Numbered from the stretch's first letter, positions 1 to 11,108 are shown. The stretch: 24,495 nucleotides of DNA from Conidiobolus incongruus B7586 (GCA_000697335.1 JNEM01016256.1:1-24495); one strand, 5' to 3'. Translations and numbers: made by a program. The notes: generated by a model from the sequence alone, not told the origin.

Positions 1-1790
1 ATATTAATAAAATATTTATAAAATTAAATTATTAGTTTTCAATAAAGATTAATTTAATCTCTGATATTATTAAATTATTCATGTTTTTTATTTAATATTT
101 CATTTAAAATATTTCTTGAAGTTTTCTAATATATATATTTATAAAATCAATTAAATTAATTAAAATCCTTATTTCTAATTAATTTGCCAATATATTATTA
201 AATAACTTAACAAATGAACTATTTGTTATAATTCATTTCTTAATAATTAATATATGATTTAATTTTGTATTAATACAAAATCATAAGGCATTAATAATTA
301 ATTATTCAATATCATCAGTTAATATATCTAAACTTTTAAAATGACAAAACCTCTTATTAACAGGAATAATTTCACCTATTATTTAAATTATTATTATAAT
401 TATTAAATTCTATTATTAATATCCCAATTTATTAAAAGTAATATCTTTAAATAAAATACCTTTGATTTAAAATAATAAAAATAATAATATTAAGATAAAT
501 ATATTTTTAATATAAAATATTTGAGTTAAATACAAATTTATTAAAAAAAATAATATAAAGCTAGATTATATTATTTTTATATAAGATAATTTTTATAAAA
601 GTTCAGACAATTGTTGGAAGCTTATCTTTATATTACATAGTATACATAGTAATTACTTTGATTATAATAATAAGGAAATTCTTAGACTTTATAATTGGAC
701 CAAAGGTATACCTTACTTATAAGATATTTTCCTTATATTTTATGTTATATTTATATAACAATATTGGCAAGTATTATTATTAGCTATTAGAACCAAATAA
801 TAATAATTTATTTAGTGATCTTAACACTATTGTAATGAATATTTTAATTTTAATTTATATATTAAATAATCTTTTATTTTTTAGAAAATATTCATAAAAG
901 ACCAATTTATAAATATATAGGTAGAATAGATATTTGATCAATAGTTTTAATTTATATAATTGATAATTAATTGGATTGATATAAGAATATCTGATAAAAA
1001 AAATTAAAAATCTTTATAAATATATTTAAGGCAAAAAATTCCTTTTTTAAAGTTATATAAACTATAATATTAAATTTTTCTAAGGATATCGATTGATTTT
1101 CAATATTCTAATTTATATATATAATTTTATTTTAAGTTTTAATATTATATTAATATAACTATATTTTGAAGTTTAAAAAATATAAATATATTCAAAAAAA
1201 ATAATTTCATATTAATAATATAAAATATATAATCTATAGTAACTATATTATAATATTTATATTTGATTTATCTATATAATTAAAATATATAGAATATACT
1301 TTAATATTTTGCTTTATTATAAATTATTTAAATATTGAATATAATTCATGATATATATACTTTAATAAACAAGAATATATATTATGAATCAAATGAAATT
1401 TAGGAAATTTATCAAGATATCCATTAATCTTTGAAAATAATATATAGTTCTTATCTTTAAAATCAGTTATAATAAGATTGGAATAATATAGTACAAAATT
1501 AATTAAATTATTAATATTTATTCCAAGTTAAGGAATTGAATTTTTATTCATTACTACTACTGATATTTTTCTTAAAATTACAATGCTTATAGCTTGAATA
1601 GATTATCATAAAGTAATAAAGATTAAGATATAATGGTTCAAAAATTAAATGATATATATTAGATTGAAAATGACATATTCCATAAATAACTATTTAAATT
1701 AGAGTAATGAATACATAACATCCCAAAGAAAAATTCATTAATTAAAGCAATTTTAATTTATTACTAATTTAAAAAACTGAGCTGGTTAAA
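1..1790. other. AT-rich intergenic stretch, no recognisable gene
   Basis: This stretch is dominated by A and T, with long poly-A/T and TA runs, and has no open frame of useful length on either strand. Between about 600 and 900 the minus strand gives short protein-like fragments broken by many stops, including a Cys-X2-Cys pair, which could be the ghost of a decayed repeat. I could not match them to a family. It lies downstream of the 3' end of the large minus-strand gene, so its right edge should include that gene's 3' UTR. Confidence 0.6.
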
Positions 1791-4700
1791 CTATTGTTGA
1801 AAACACACCTTATTTATCCAAGTTAAACGAAGAGATGACTCAAGAATTAAACGATATTCATCACGTTTTAGCAAACTCTTCACAATTTCTTGAGTATTGG
1901 AGATTACACTAATTTCCACTTGGTCACGGTTGACATTAGAGTTCAAGAATTCGATTGTTAATTTTACCAAAATATTCCCAATTACTGGTGAGTTAAATCC
2001 ATCATCAATACCACTTAAAAAGTAATCAAAGAATTGAAATCTATGTTGACCTTTGAATAAGCCAATTAATGTCGAAATGATGTCACCTTGAAAAAAGCAG
2101 AGATGATTATGATGATATGACATATGATTATAAGCTTCTCCAAGTAAGATTTTAAGTACCTGCGATCCTACAATTTTATAAAATTCAAAAGCGTTTTGGT
2201 TAAAAATATGGATGTTTTGTATTTCAACACACTTGACACATAAATTGAAATATTTTGGATATTCCAAATAATCCCAATGTCCTTCATTCACTAATTGAGC
2301 ATAATATTGAATGATTAAATGGAAATTGGCTGCTAATTGAGTTTGATTATCTGAAGTGAGCTTACCAAAGTCGACCCTCTGAATGAATCGAGCACATAAT
2401 TTCATAAAGCAACTAATTACACTGGATTTTTTTTCACCATCGAGAGATTCAATAAGCGTTATATAATGATTAATGATGGATTTCATTCGATTCATATTAT
2501 CCCAACCATGATAAAAGTTGTACGTAGTCATAGCAAAATACGAAGAGCAGTTATCCAAATAATGAATTAATTCAATTGAGAATACGATACGGTCAAGGAA
2601 TGTAGAGAAATGTTCATCATCAATAAATTTAGTCCAATTAGTCATAAACATGAGCAATATATGATAATAGCTATCTACATTCTTTTTGGGAAGGTTTTCA
2701 AAAACCAAATCTATGTAACGGTCTTTAAAGTCGCTCTTGATCATATGTTTGGAGTGAAGGGTCACTATAGTTTCGTAATATGTAGGATCTTTAATTGTAG
2801 TAGAGCAAATCTCGAATAACAATCCATAATTCTTGATAAAAGGTTCAATATCCGGGATAAACTCTAATAAAGTTCTGATAAGACTAGGATGCTTACGACA
2901 AAATCTCCATAAATCTTCTAATTTGACATCCTTGTCATATATATAGCTAATATCTAGTATTAATCGAACTAATACTTTTTGAACGGTTATTTTGATTCCT
3001 TTGGACAAAATCTCTTGAATTTTAGTAAAAACTTTTGAATATGAAAACCTTTTCAGTTGATTTGAAACAGATTGCAATACTAAACTGGAGTAATCGGTGT
3101 TAAAATAAGGATGAATTATTTCCAAAGCTCTCAACGAATCGGGCATACGTCCTATGCTCGTTAAGAATTTGGATTTTAATTGACTTGAATAGGTTTCTGA
3201 ATCGATTTCACCAGCATTCAAGCTTGCTGGGTCTTCTCCATCAATTACCACAAAAACATCGTATTGATTAATTCTGTCATCGGTAATTGAGGCTTCTTTA
3301 GTATTCGAATCACCAATAGGTGGAAGGTATTTATGGATATCTCCAGCTTTAGTCCACCATTGTGGAAGATTACTTAACCAGGTAATTAATCGTTGCTTTT
3401 CCCATTCATCACATTCATTATTCATCAGCTTATGTCGTGCAATGTCAATAATAATTTCTTTCTCGTGTACCGGCATCCTATTATAAATAGAATATCCATG
3501 TTTCTTGATATTTGAAAGAATATTGCTTACAATACTGGGAAATTTAGAGTTTAATCCGGAATAAACCGAGTCCTTGGTTTGATATGTTTCTTTGAAATAA
3601 TTCAAAATCGATTGAGGCGATTCAAATAATACATTTTCCAATAAAAGGGTCGAATTTTGGGGAAGTGTTGAATGAATACTGACAAGAAACTCTTCCTCTA
3701 CAGGTTTGAATGGGTGATAACTTAACACAATTTGGTGGTACTTGCTATCTAACTCGGGATTTGAAAAAATCTCTAGGATGGAGTTCGTTTGAGGAACTTT
3801 AACTAAGTGATGTTTCCTAAATAATGTTTCGAACCCTTGAATTGCTTGCTTCATGTATTCATGATTTTTTGATATTAGCAGATTTGGATATAGCTCGTCA
3901 ATTGATCGTTCTATCAACTCATAAGGAAACGTTGATTTAGAATTTCCACTTCTTGAATATGCCTGAACCCACACCAAAGTATCCTTGAAATAATCTCTGG
4001 AATTTTTATTTTGGTTGTTTCCCTTGATAAATTTAACCAGAAGAGTCGTACACTGACTTAAATTCAGCACATTAGAGCATTGTGTGGTGCTAGAAACATG
4101 CCTTTCAATGTTTAATACCAAAAAATACCAAAATGTTCTCAATGTTATATAAATCAATGATGAATTTTCAGTTAGATTAAGTTTCCAATGTTCTAGGATT
4201 TTAAATAGAATTTGAATATGCTCCCAAGTAAGCCGAGCCTCATAAATATAAAGACTGTTAACCCATTTTTCATGAACTTGAGGTTGCTCATTTCGATAGC
4301 ACTCAAAAACCATATTGAGAAATGCAGTGAAAAGATCAGAATGATCTTGGCTGTCATAAATTGCTCGACTTAAAATAGCCAATCCTTCACTTCGATCTCT
4401 TACTTCTGTTCCATACAGCTTCAACATATTAATTAATTCATAATAATTTTTTCCAATCGATAATATACACATTTGTTTGAAACTAGACTTGAGCTCTACA
4501 TTGATGAAATCCCCACAAAGTTTACGATTGAACTTGTCTTGATCTAAGTCGACTAGCATTTCAAGTATTTTGGATCTTGAATAATAATCGAACAATACAA
4601 AGTGTTCATGGGATTTGACTAAGTTCATAAGAAAGTTGAACTTTTTTGATGGTTTTGACTTTTCATAAAAATAGAGCAAAAGTGCAAAGCGATTTGGCTT

Positions 4701-5639
4701 GGATAAGAAAGATAAAAACAAATAATATTGGCTTGGGTAGTTGCTGTTGTCTAAATACTTAATAAACAGTTTCAGAATTTGATCTTCCTTATAAAATTTC
4801 AAGTTTTCTTTTTTTTTCATGAATTGAGGTAACGCGTGTCTATCCGAATTTCGAATAATGGCATCATAAACTGATTGGGGGTTAAGAGCAATAATACGAG
4901 TCCAGTTTCCATCAAGGAGATAAGTTTTATCATAATAGCTTAAAAAATAATCTAAAAACTTTGTGGGATAATATTTCATAATAAGAGATAAATATCTTTG
5001 ATGATCCGACCTCCGATAAAGATTAGATATCAGCAATTTATCAATGATAGGAAAAATTAAGTGACCTCTACCAGTTTTAAAAAGCTTTTCAATTTGTTGA
5101 TGTGGTATTAAATCGTAATTTTCAAATAAATAACTTTGAATAAAATCTTCATTGCAATATGGTAAAATATTGCATGCATCGACGATTCCATGGTGTTTCA
5201 ATAACCAGTTAAAACCAATATCACAAAGAGATGGAACGTTAAGAGAAGTAATCTTCTTTAAAATCTTCTTCCGAGCAAGAAAACTAGTTTCGTTCAGTAA
5301 TGATTCAAACCTGAGCAAAAACGACTCGTTTCGAAATAGTTTATCGCTTCTTTGAACAGAATATCTGACTATGTTGACATCAGATGAATTCCAGAGATTC
5401 GTGACAACATCAAATTCTCTAAAATTGAGAGCAATATGAAATTTGAGCTGTTGTGATTCAAAAGAGTTAATTTCATCCAATTCTGAATACAAAATATGTC
5501 TACTATCTTGATCAAATAAAATTGGGAAGGAGACATTATCATCCAATGATACAGGTGAATCAGGTCCAATATTTTCTAATATTTTGTTTCGCTCTTTATG
5601 ATTTAAATTAAATATATGTTTAATTATCTCTACAGCCAT
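1791..5639 (-). CDS. Large hypothetical protein, probable alpha-helical repeat (1282 aa)
   Basis: A single uninterrupted frame of 1282 codons begins at ATG 5637-5639 in an A-rich context (AAAAATGGCT), favourable for a eukaryotic start, and ends at TAG. No intron is needed, unlike the intron-rich genes at the other end of the window. I do not recognise the family. The protein has no signal peptide and no clear membrane segment. It is rich in Leu, Ile, Phe, Tyr and Asn arranged as successive amphipathic helices, which suggests a HEAT/ARM-like solenoid scaffold. A less helical acidic and Ser-rich stretch around residues 770-825 (including DVFVVIDGEDP) may be a loop between two helical halves. 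No catalytic motif is visible. The frame is much less AT-rich than its flanks and lacks stops over 3.8 kb, so coding status is secure. Function is unknown, and a role as a trafficking or nuclear scaffold would be a guess. Confidence 0.9.
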   Translation of the reverse strand: MAVEIIKHIFNLNHKERNKILENIGPDSPVSLDDNVSFPILFDQDSRHILYSELDEINSFESQQLKFHIALNFREFDVVTNLWNSSDVNIVRYSVQRSDKLFRNESFLLRFESLLNETSFLARKKILKKITSLNVPSLCDIGFNWLLKHHGIVDACNILPYCNEDFIQSYLFENYDLIPHQQIEKLFKTGRGHLIFPIIDKLLISNLYRRSDHQRYLSLIMKYYPTKFLDYFLSYYDKTYLLDGNWTRIIALNPQSVYDAIIRNSDRHALPQFMKKKENLKFYKEDQILKLFIKYLDNSNYPSQYYLFLSFLSKPNRFALLLYFYEKSKPSKKFNFLMNLVKSHEHFVLFDYYSRSKILEMLVDLDQDKFNRKLCGDFINVELKSSFKQMCILSIGKNYYELINMLKLYGTEVRDRSEGLAILSRAIYDSQDHSDLFTAFLNMVFECYRNEQPQVHEKWVNSLYIYEARLTWEHIQILFKILEHWKLNLTENSSLIYITLRTFWYFLVLNIERHVSSTTQCSNVLNLSQCTTLLVKFIKGNNQNKNSRDYFKDTLVWVQAYSRSGNSKSTFPYELIERSIDELYPNLLISKNHEYMKQAIQGFETLFRKHHLVKVPQTNSILEIFSNPELDSKYHQIVLSYHPFKPVEEEFLVSIHSTLPQNSTLLLENVLFESPQSILNYFKETYQTKDSVYSGLNSKFPSIVSNILSNIKKHGYSIYNRMPVHEKEIIIDIARHKLMNNECDEWEKQRLITWLSNLPQWWTKAGDIHKYLPPIGDSNTKEASITDDRINQYDVFVVIDGEDPASLNAGEIDSETYSSQLKSKFLTSIGRMPDSLRALEIIHPYFNTDYSSLVLQSVSNQLKRFSYSKVFTKIQEILSKGIKITVQKVLVRLILDISYIYDKDVKLEDLWRFCRKHPSLIRTLLEFIPDIEPFIKNYGLLFEICSTTIKDPTYYETIVTLHSKHMIKSDFKDRYIDLVFENLPKKNVDSYYHILLMFMTNWTKFIDDEHFSTFLDRIVFSIELIHYLDNCSSYFAMTTYNFYHGWDNMNRMKSIINHYITLIESLDGEKKSSVISCFMKLCARFIQRVDFGKLTSDNQTQLAANFHLIIQYYAQLVNEGHWDYLEYPKYFNLCVKCVEIQNIHIFNQNAFEFYKIVGSQVLKILLGEAYNHMSYHHNHLCFFQGDIISTLIGLFKGQHRFQFFDYFLSGIDDGFNSPVIGNILVKLTIEFLNSNVNRDQVEISVISNTQEIVKSLLKRDEYRLILESSLRLTWINKVCFQQ

Positions 5640-6381
5640 TTTTAGTAAAAAATTAAAACAAAATACACGAGATTCACAGCCATATCCATTTATATACCCA
5701 AATAAACCTCAGTTTTTGGAAGTTAATGATTGGCTGACTGGCTTTATTCCTAGTACTAAACTTGATTAAATGCAATTTTTAAATCTGAAAATTGTTAAGT
5801 ATCACAAAAATATTTCTAAATTTAGCATTTTCCAATTCTTTCTACATTCTGTTAATATAGTTATTTTCTAACTTTTTATGGTATTATTAAAATAGAACTT
5901 ATCCACTTAATAAAAAATTACTAGTTATGCTCATTATTCGCTTAAATACTGTTGTGGATCAGGGGACCCACCCACCATTCAACTTAAACTATCCTCATTA
6001 TTCCGAATATAATTCATACACAAGTACCATTTGCAATCCTTGTATAATATGAAATTCTGAACAACTGCAATCGATATATCATTACATTAGGATAAGGACC
6101 GATAGCACTATAAAGTTGCCACTGAGCACATATTTGCTGGAGAGGATTATCTTGATCAAGGCCAATCCCTACATATCGATATTTTAATAAAACTCTGTAA
6201 AGTATCTTGTTAGCCACCTTTGGTCCCTTTTATCAAATTTATTTCATCCTTATTGCAAGACTACTTTCCAGAAGACCTGCAATATAAACAAAAAGCTTAG
6301 AATAGATTAGTGAACAGCTTAATACATTTGAATTCAAAATATATCTTAAGATTTACATCATATTAATTTGTAATTTAAATA
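5640..6381. other. Upstream region with a less AT-rich island (about 5927-6290)
   Basis: The first 250 bases should hold the promoter and 5' UTR of the large minus-strand gene. From about 5927 to 6290 the sequence is visibly richer in G and C than the surrounding intergenic DNA. It holds a 41-codon plus-strand frame starting at ATG 5927 and ending at 6052, and an overlapping minus-strand frame without an ATG start (about 6014-6217). Neither resembles a family I know. On the plus strand AGGGGACC near 5970 can pair with GGTCCCTT near 6222-6229, and a TTTT run follows. A stem GGATT/AATCC also closes around CTTGATCAAG near 6143-6168. These could belong to a structured RNA of roughly 270 nt or to the remains of a spliced gene. 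I found no signature of SRP, RNase P/MRP, spliceosomal or telomerase RNA. Confidence 0.4.
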
Positions 6382-7759
6382 ATGGGAATTTTTTGTGATT
6401 GAAAAAAAATAAACATTTTGATATATAAAATTAATAATTTTTTTTATTTCTAATAACTTTTTGCTATACTTTTAGCAAAGTTCTAACACCTAAAACATAG
6501 TTCTTTTTATTAAAGACTAAAATTTGATGTTTTATAAACCAATTGAATTTTCCTGCAGAAATTTTCTTACTTATTAATTAGTTTTTTTATTACCTAAAAT
6601 AATTATAATCACATAGGTTATAATCTAAAGAATATAATAGATATGGTTGTTTTTGCTAGTAATTTTTAATTAGAAAGTTTTTTACAACTTTAACTTTATA
6701 TATTTCAAAATCATTGTGTAAAATAATAAGTTTTCTCAAATTATATTAAAAATACTAATTAAAAATAATTTTATTTAAATAAGCATTATAAAGTTGATTA
6801 TTAATTAATTTTTTTTAAAAATTAAATAAGAATAGCATATACTATTATAATTTATTATAATAATTAACATTTACTTATTAATATAGTGTTTATTTAAAAA
6901 AATTTACAAAAGGGGTTGATTTAACTTAATCTAACATTTTAATTTATATTTTAATAAAAAATTATATAAAAAGATTTAAAATTCATTAATTATGATAATT
7001 TACTATAAAAGCTTTAGTTTCTAACTATACCTTAGTAAGTTTTATTTAACAATAACTACTCTAACTCTTTTCAAGCTTTAGTTAAATTATAAAGTACTTA
7101 TTTTATACTTTTATTAATTAACTTTAATTTAAATTTTAATAAATATAAAATGCTTATATAATTAATTTTAAAGTATATTGATAATTCTTTAATTAAAATT
7201 AAAAGGTATTTTTTAATATGTCTTTTCACTCTATTAACAATTAAAAGAGCCATAATCAAAATTAGTTTTTTAGATTTTAATAAGTTTTAAATAATTTTTT
7301 TAGCTTTAAAATAATTTATTTAATAAAAATTTGTTTATCTGAATAATACTTTATTACCAGAAGTTATTTATAAATTTTAAATAATTTTAAAGAATTTATA
7401 ATTTAATTTTATTAATACTAATATAAAAAACTTTTGATGATTATTATTTAATTTAATATTATATTTTTTATATAATTAAGATTTATAATTTGAAATAATA
7501 GAAATAAAAGATAAATTTTTTTATTACTAATTAATTTATCAATAAAAATATAATTAAGTAATGACAAATAATTTAGTAATTATAAAACAAATTGAAATTA
7601 TTTAATTAAATAATAATAATAAAAGTAATTGTTAATATTACTAATATTTAAATATAATTAAAATAAATAGCTAATTTTAAAAAATATTTGATATATATAT
7701 ATATTTTTATTTAAAACTAATAATAGGTTTGAAAGATCAAAAATTAAAAAATTTCGCAT
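6382..7759 (-). mobile_element. Decayed full-length mariner-type transposon, copy 1
   Basis: The ends carry short inverted repeats: the left end begins ATGGGAATTTTTT, and the right end reads as ATGCGAAATTTTTT on the opposite strand. The left flank keeps the TA expected from Tc1/mariner insertion, while the right flank reads TT. The 1378-bp length is normal for a full mariner. Aligned by eye to the better preserved copy at 22621-23495, it matches across both ends and the transposase 3' part, and it retains about 500 bp of the 5' part that the other copy has lost. The transposase, on the minus strand, is riddled with stops and cannot be expressed. Almost every difference from the better copy in the compared coding stretch is G to A or C to T, which points to long AT-directed decay. 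Confidence 0.8.
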
Positions 7760-8683
7760 TTTTTTAATTCTATAGTAATATATTTATTTAATACAAATTA
7801 ATACTAATAAAATGATTTAAATAACTTTAACAAAATATATATAATATAAATCAAAAAAAAATTAATGATACTATATAATAACTTAGAAACTAGGAGATAA
7901 AATAATTAATAAGTTTTATTATTGATTGACTTAACAATATCAAAATAATCCAAAATATAATTGTAATTAAGATCTAGTTAATATTCAAATAAATTTGATC
8001 AATTAATTTAATTAAAATATAATTTGATTTTATTAAATTGAATTCTTTACTTGATTTTTTGAAATTTGGATAATGATCATAATAATAATAATATTATCAT
8101 TATTAACAGAACTTGATTGCTATATTATATATTATTTATAAATTTTTTTTATTTATTTGAAGATTTATGTTTTTTATTCATTTATAATATTAATAAATAT
8201 GATAAATATAAGAAATTATTTAAAATTGAATTTTATCAGATAATATAAAGAGTCACTTATTAGTTTATTTATTAATATAATTATAATTAATTATCTGAAA
8301 TCCCAAGTATTAAATAAAATCAAGATTCAAGTTTTTATTAAATATTATTTTAAATTAAAAGTTATATTATCATTTTAATAAATTGTTTAAATTATATACT
8401 ATATTGAAATACATATAATAAATATCGATTAACAAAAAATCAATAGATAAAATATATAAAATCAATGATATTTATAACCAATATATATTATTTTAAAATT
8501 ATTGATAAATATAGGAAAATTTTCAAATATATGTTTTTAAAAGAAATAAAAAACTATGATGATATTTGAGTTTATTTATAAATAACTAAGACTGCCAAAT
8601 TTTTTCCTGCTTTATTTATTACACAAGTCAATTAATTATAATAATATATTAAGTTTTGAGAGTATTTTGATAATCTGATTTAT
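7760..8683. other. AT-rich spacer between two transposon relics
   Basis: No open frame, RNA gene or repeat with a recognisable family was seen. The sequence is almost entirely A and T, with short homopolymer and TA runs. It separates two degenerate mariner copies that lie in the same orientation. Confidence 0.6.
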
Positions 8684-9765
8684 TACTTTAGATTCTAAAT
8701 AAATAATTGATTATAAGTCGTAAAATTAATAATTTTTTTATGGTTAATAACATTTTATTATATTTTTCCAAAATTTTTAATATTTAAACAATAGATTTTT
8801 TACCAATAATTGTAATTTGAATTTATATCAATTAATTAAATTAATTTATAAAAATTTTCTTTTTTATCAGTTAATTTTTTAATTACTTGAAAAAATAATA
8901 ATTATATAAGTTATTATTTAGAGAATATACTAATTATAATAGCATTTTTTAATTATTTTTAATTAATAAACTTTTTTCAGCTTTAGATTTATATATTCAA
9001 TAATTATTATATAAAATAATAGAAGTTTTTTAATTTTATCATAAAAACTAATTAAAAATAACTTAAATAAAAAAACATAAAACCTATTACTAACTAATTT
9101 TGCTTTAAAAATTAAATAAACAGATATATCATTATAAACTAATATAATAATCTATATTTACCTATAAATAAAATATTTATATATTTAAATTTATAAAAGG
9201 ATAATTTTATTTTAATCTGATATTTTGAATTTTTTAATAAAATAATAAATAAAGGAATTATAATCAATTGATTATAATAATACATTATAAAAGCCTTATT
9301 CTTTACTTATAAATTAATAAGGTTTATTTAGAAATAGCTACTCTAGTATTTTTAAATTATAATTAAATTTAAAGATATTTATTTAAAATTTTTATTAATT
9401 AATTTAAATATAAATATTATTAAATATAATATGTTTTATAATTAATTATCAAATACTTAAACTATTTTATAATTAAAATCAAAAAAAGTTTTTCAATATA
9501 TATTTTTATTTTATCAATAATTAAAATAACAATGATTAAAATTAGACTTATAAAGTATAATAAGTTTTAGATAATATTTTTCTAGCTTAAAAGTGATTTA
9601 CCTAGAGATAAATAATTAATTAAAATAACACACTAAATTTGTAAGCTATTTGCAAATTTTAAATGATTTTAAATAAATCATAGTTAAGTTTTATTTATAT
9701 TAAAATAAAAGGCTTTTGATGATAATTATTTAATTTATATATTATAAGATTATAAAATAAAACCT
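8684..9765 (-). mobile_element. Highly degenerate mariner-type relic, copy 2 (approximate ends)
   Basis: Collinear similarity to the other two copies is visible by eye. Shared blocks run from the TAATAATTTTTTT segment near 8729, through the transposase 3' half (for example the stretch before AGCTTTAGATTTATATATT near 8980), to the CTTTTGATGATAATTATTT block near 9715. The terminal repeats are not recognisable, so both boundaries are estimates. It is the most AT-rich of the three copies, and the minus-strand transposase frame is full of stops. It is inferred to be the oldest or most heavily mutated insertion. The alignment was made without software, and part of the similarity could be inflated by shared AT-richness. 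Confidence 0.6.
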
Positions 9766-10382
9766 CTAATTTTATTTTTAACCTTTTATCCTAATTTTTT
9801 TGATAAACTCATATTAAACATATAATATTTATTATTTTATAATTATTATCACAAAATGATATTACTATTAGTAATATAGCTTTTGTTACTCAACTTAAGT
9901 ATTTAAATATCTAATCATACACACTGATTGACAAGTCTATTTACATTATTTTTCAATATTCTTATATTCAACTAAATACCAAATAAACTTTTAAACATTT
10001 ATTCCATTTATCATATATAGTATTTTATATTCCCCTAAGGATTATAAATAGACACTTAACTAACAAGTATCTTTCAATATGATTAAATTATATAATAAAT
10101 GTTCAAAAACTAATTTTTTAATGAAAAGACTATTTATGAGTTTAAAACTATATTTTTTCTGAAAATAATAATATATTAGAAAAATCAAAACTTAAACAAT
10201 TAGCCATTATTGTGATAATGAGATAATAATTAAAAATGATTTATTATAAATTAATTCTATTTAACTAATAATAAATACTTTTTATGATAATGTGATATAT
10301 GGTATGAGGATATTATATCAAGCTAGATATAAGAATCAGTTAATGATTTGTGAGTATTATGATAATCTATTTATTTGATTGA

Positions 10383-10450
10383 AAATGATATATACTAATA
10401 ATACTGGATACATCACCAGTATTATTAAGTTAACGTTATATATATCATTT
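10383..10450. repeat. Two-tier inverted repeat (hairpin)
   Basis: Inner arms AATAATACTGG (10397-10407) and CCAGTATTATT (10416-10426) are perfect 11-bp complements around an 8-nt loop. Outer arms AAATGATATATA (10383-10394) and TATATATCATTT (10439-10450) are perfect 12-bp complements, with extra bases on the right side between the tiers. The inner arms contain GG and CC, so they are less likely to pair by chance than simple AT palindromes. It could be a tiny MITE-like element or a structural site. I see no second copy in the window. Confidence 0.7.
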
Positions 10451-10609
10451 GATATTCGAAATTTAAGAATATAAGGAATTAAGTTTTTAATAAATATTAT
10501 TTGTGAAATAGTTTATGAAATTAAAATATTACTGATATATTATTTAAATTGATATGAGATATTTAACAAAGTTCTTTGATTTGAATTGAAATTTTATCAA
10601 AAACCGAGT

Positions 10610-10614
10610 AAAAA
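10610..10614 (-). terminator. T5 Pol III terminator of the tRNA-like gene
   Basis: Five T in a row on the minus strand lie a few bases past the discriminator base of the tRNA-like gene, the usual place for Pol III termination. In such AT-rich DNA a T5 run can also occur by chance. Confidence 0.55.
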
Positions 10615-10618
10615 CATT

Positions 10619-10700
10619 TGCTCCTGATAGGATTTGAGCCTATGACCTTGGCTAATGTATTCTGTTAATGCCATGCTCTAACCAGCTAAGCTACAAGATC
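10619..10700 (-). tRNA. Intron-bearing tRNA or tRNA relic, possibly tRNA-Val(AAC)
   Basis: The minus strand folds as a tRNA. Acceptor GATCTTG (10694-10700) pairs with CAGGAGC (10620-10626), with an A-G mismatch at the second pair. The D arm GCTTAGCTGGTTAGAGC contains a perfect box A. The T arm is ATAGG-CTCAAAT-CCTAT. Between TGGCA and AGCCA lie 15 nt where a 7-nt anticodon loop is expected, so an 8-nt intron after position 37 is the simplest reading and gives anticodon AAC (Val). Odd points are the A-G acceptor mismatch, an A-A mismatch at the base of the anticodon loop, and C instead of T at position 54 in the T loop (box B). A T5 run follows, which supports transcription. It may be functional or an early pseudogene, and the isotype is tentative. 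Confidence 0.65.
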
Positions 10701-11108
10701 TAGTAATCAAATAAATATTTGCTAAATATAATACTGCAATAATCGTTAAAATTGACTTAGATATTTCCATATTAGGAAACATGATCACATCTTTTCCCTT
10801 TTTCCAAATTTTTAGTCTCTCTAATGTTTCAAATCAAAATAATTAATTATAAAAGATTTTGTTTATTTATGCTCAATTCAATTAGAAAATTTTTTCATAC
10901 TTGACAAATTCGCTATTTTATTAATTTCTTAACCGATTTTTTTTCTTAGGATTTATTTAAATTTTAAGCGAGTCACACTAATTTAGTTATACATTAACAA
11001 TAATAAAAATGAATTATATAAAATATGAAAAATAAAAACAGTTTTAAATTTAATTAATGTTATAAATGGAATAATAAAATATATATTAAAAGAATTTGAT
11101 ATTATTTA
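10701..11108. other. Short intergenic region, tRNA-like gene to Mtc1 3' end
   Basis: AT-rich, with no open frame. Its right part should be the 3' UTR and polyadenylation region of the minus-strand Mtc1-family gene, and its left part is the 5' flank of the tRNA-like gene. Confidence 0.6.

Larger units (their letters stand above)
9766..10618. other. AT-rich intergenic stretch with one hairpin
   Basis: No gene is seen. A perfect inverted repeat at 10383-10450 is listed separately. The run of five A at 10610-10614 lies just downstream of the minus-strand tRNA-like gene and would read as a T5 Pol III terminator for it. Confidence 0.6.

Noticed and set aside
600-900. Possible Cys-X2-Cys protein ghost on the minus strand
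   Set aside because: Only scattered residues fit any motif, stops are too frequent, and no terminal repeats frame it.
2610-2819. Short open frames on the other strand or frame inside the large gene and the Mtc1 gene (for example 2610-2819, 5152-5355, 5369-5569, 11219-11467)
   Set aside because: They overlap long, well-supported coding frames and have no motif; they are shadows of the real genes.
6014-6217. 67-codon minus-strand frame in the less AT-rich island
   Set aside because: It starts with GTG, not ATG, has no family resemblance, and no convincing exons join to it. It is described only as part of the unassigned island.
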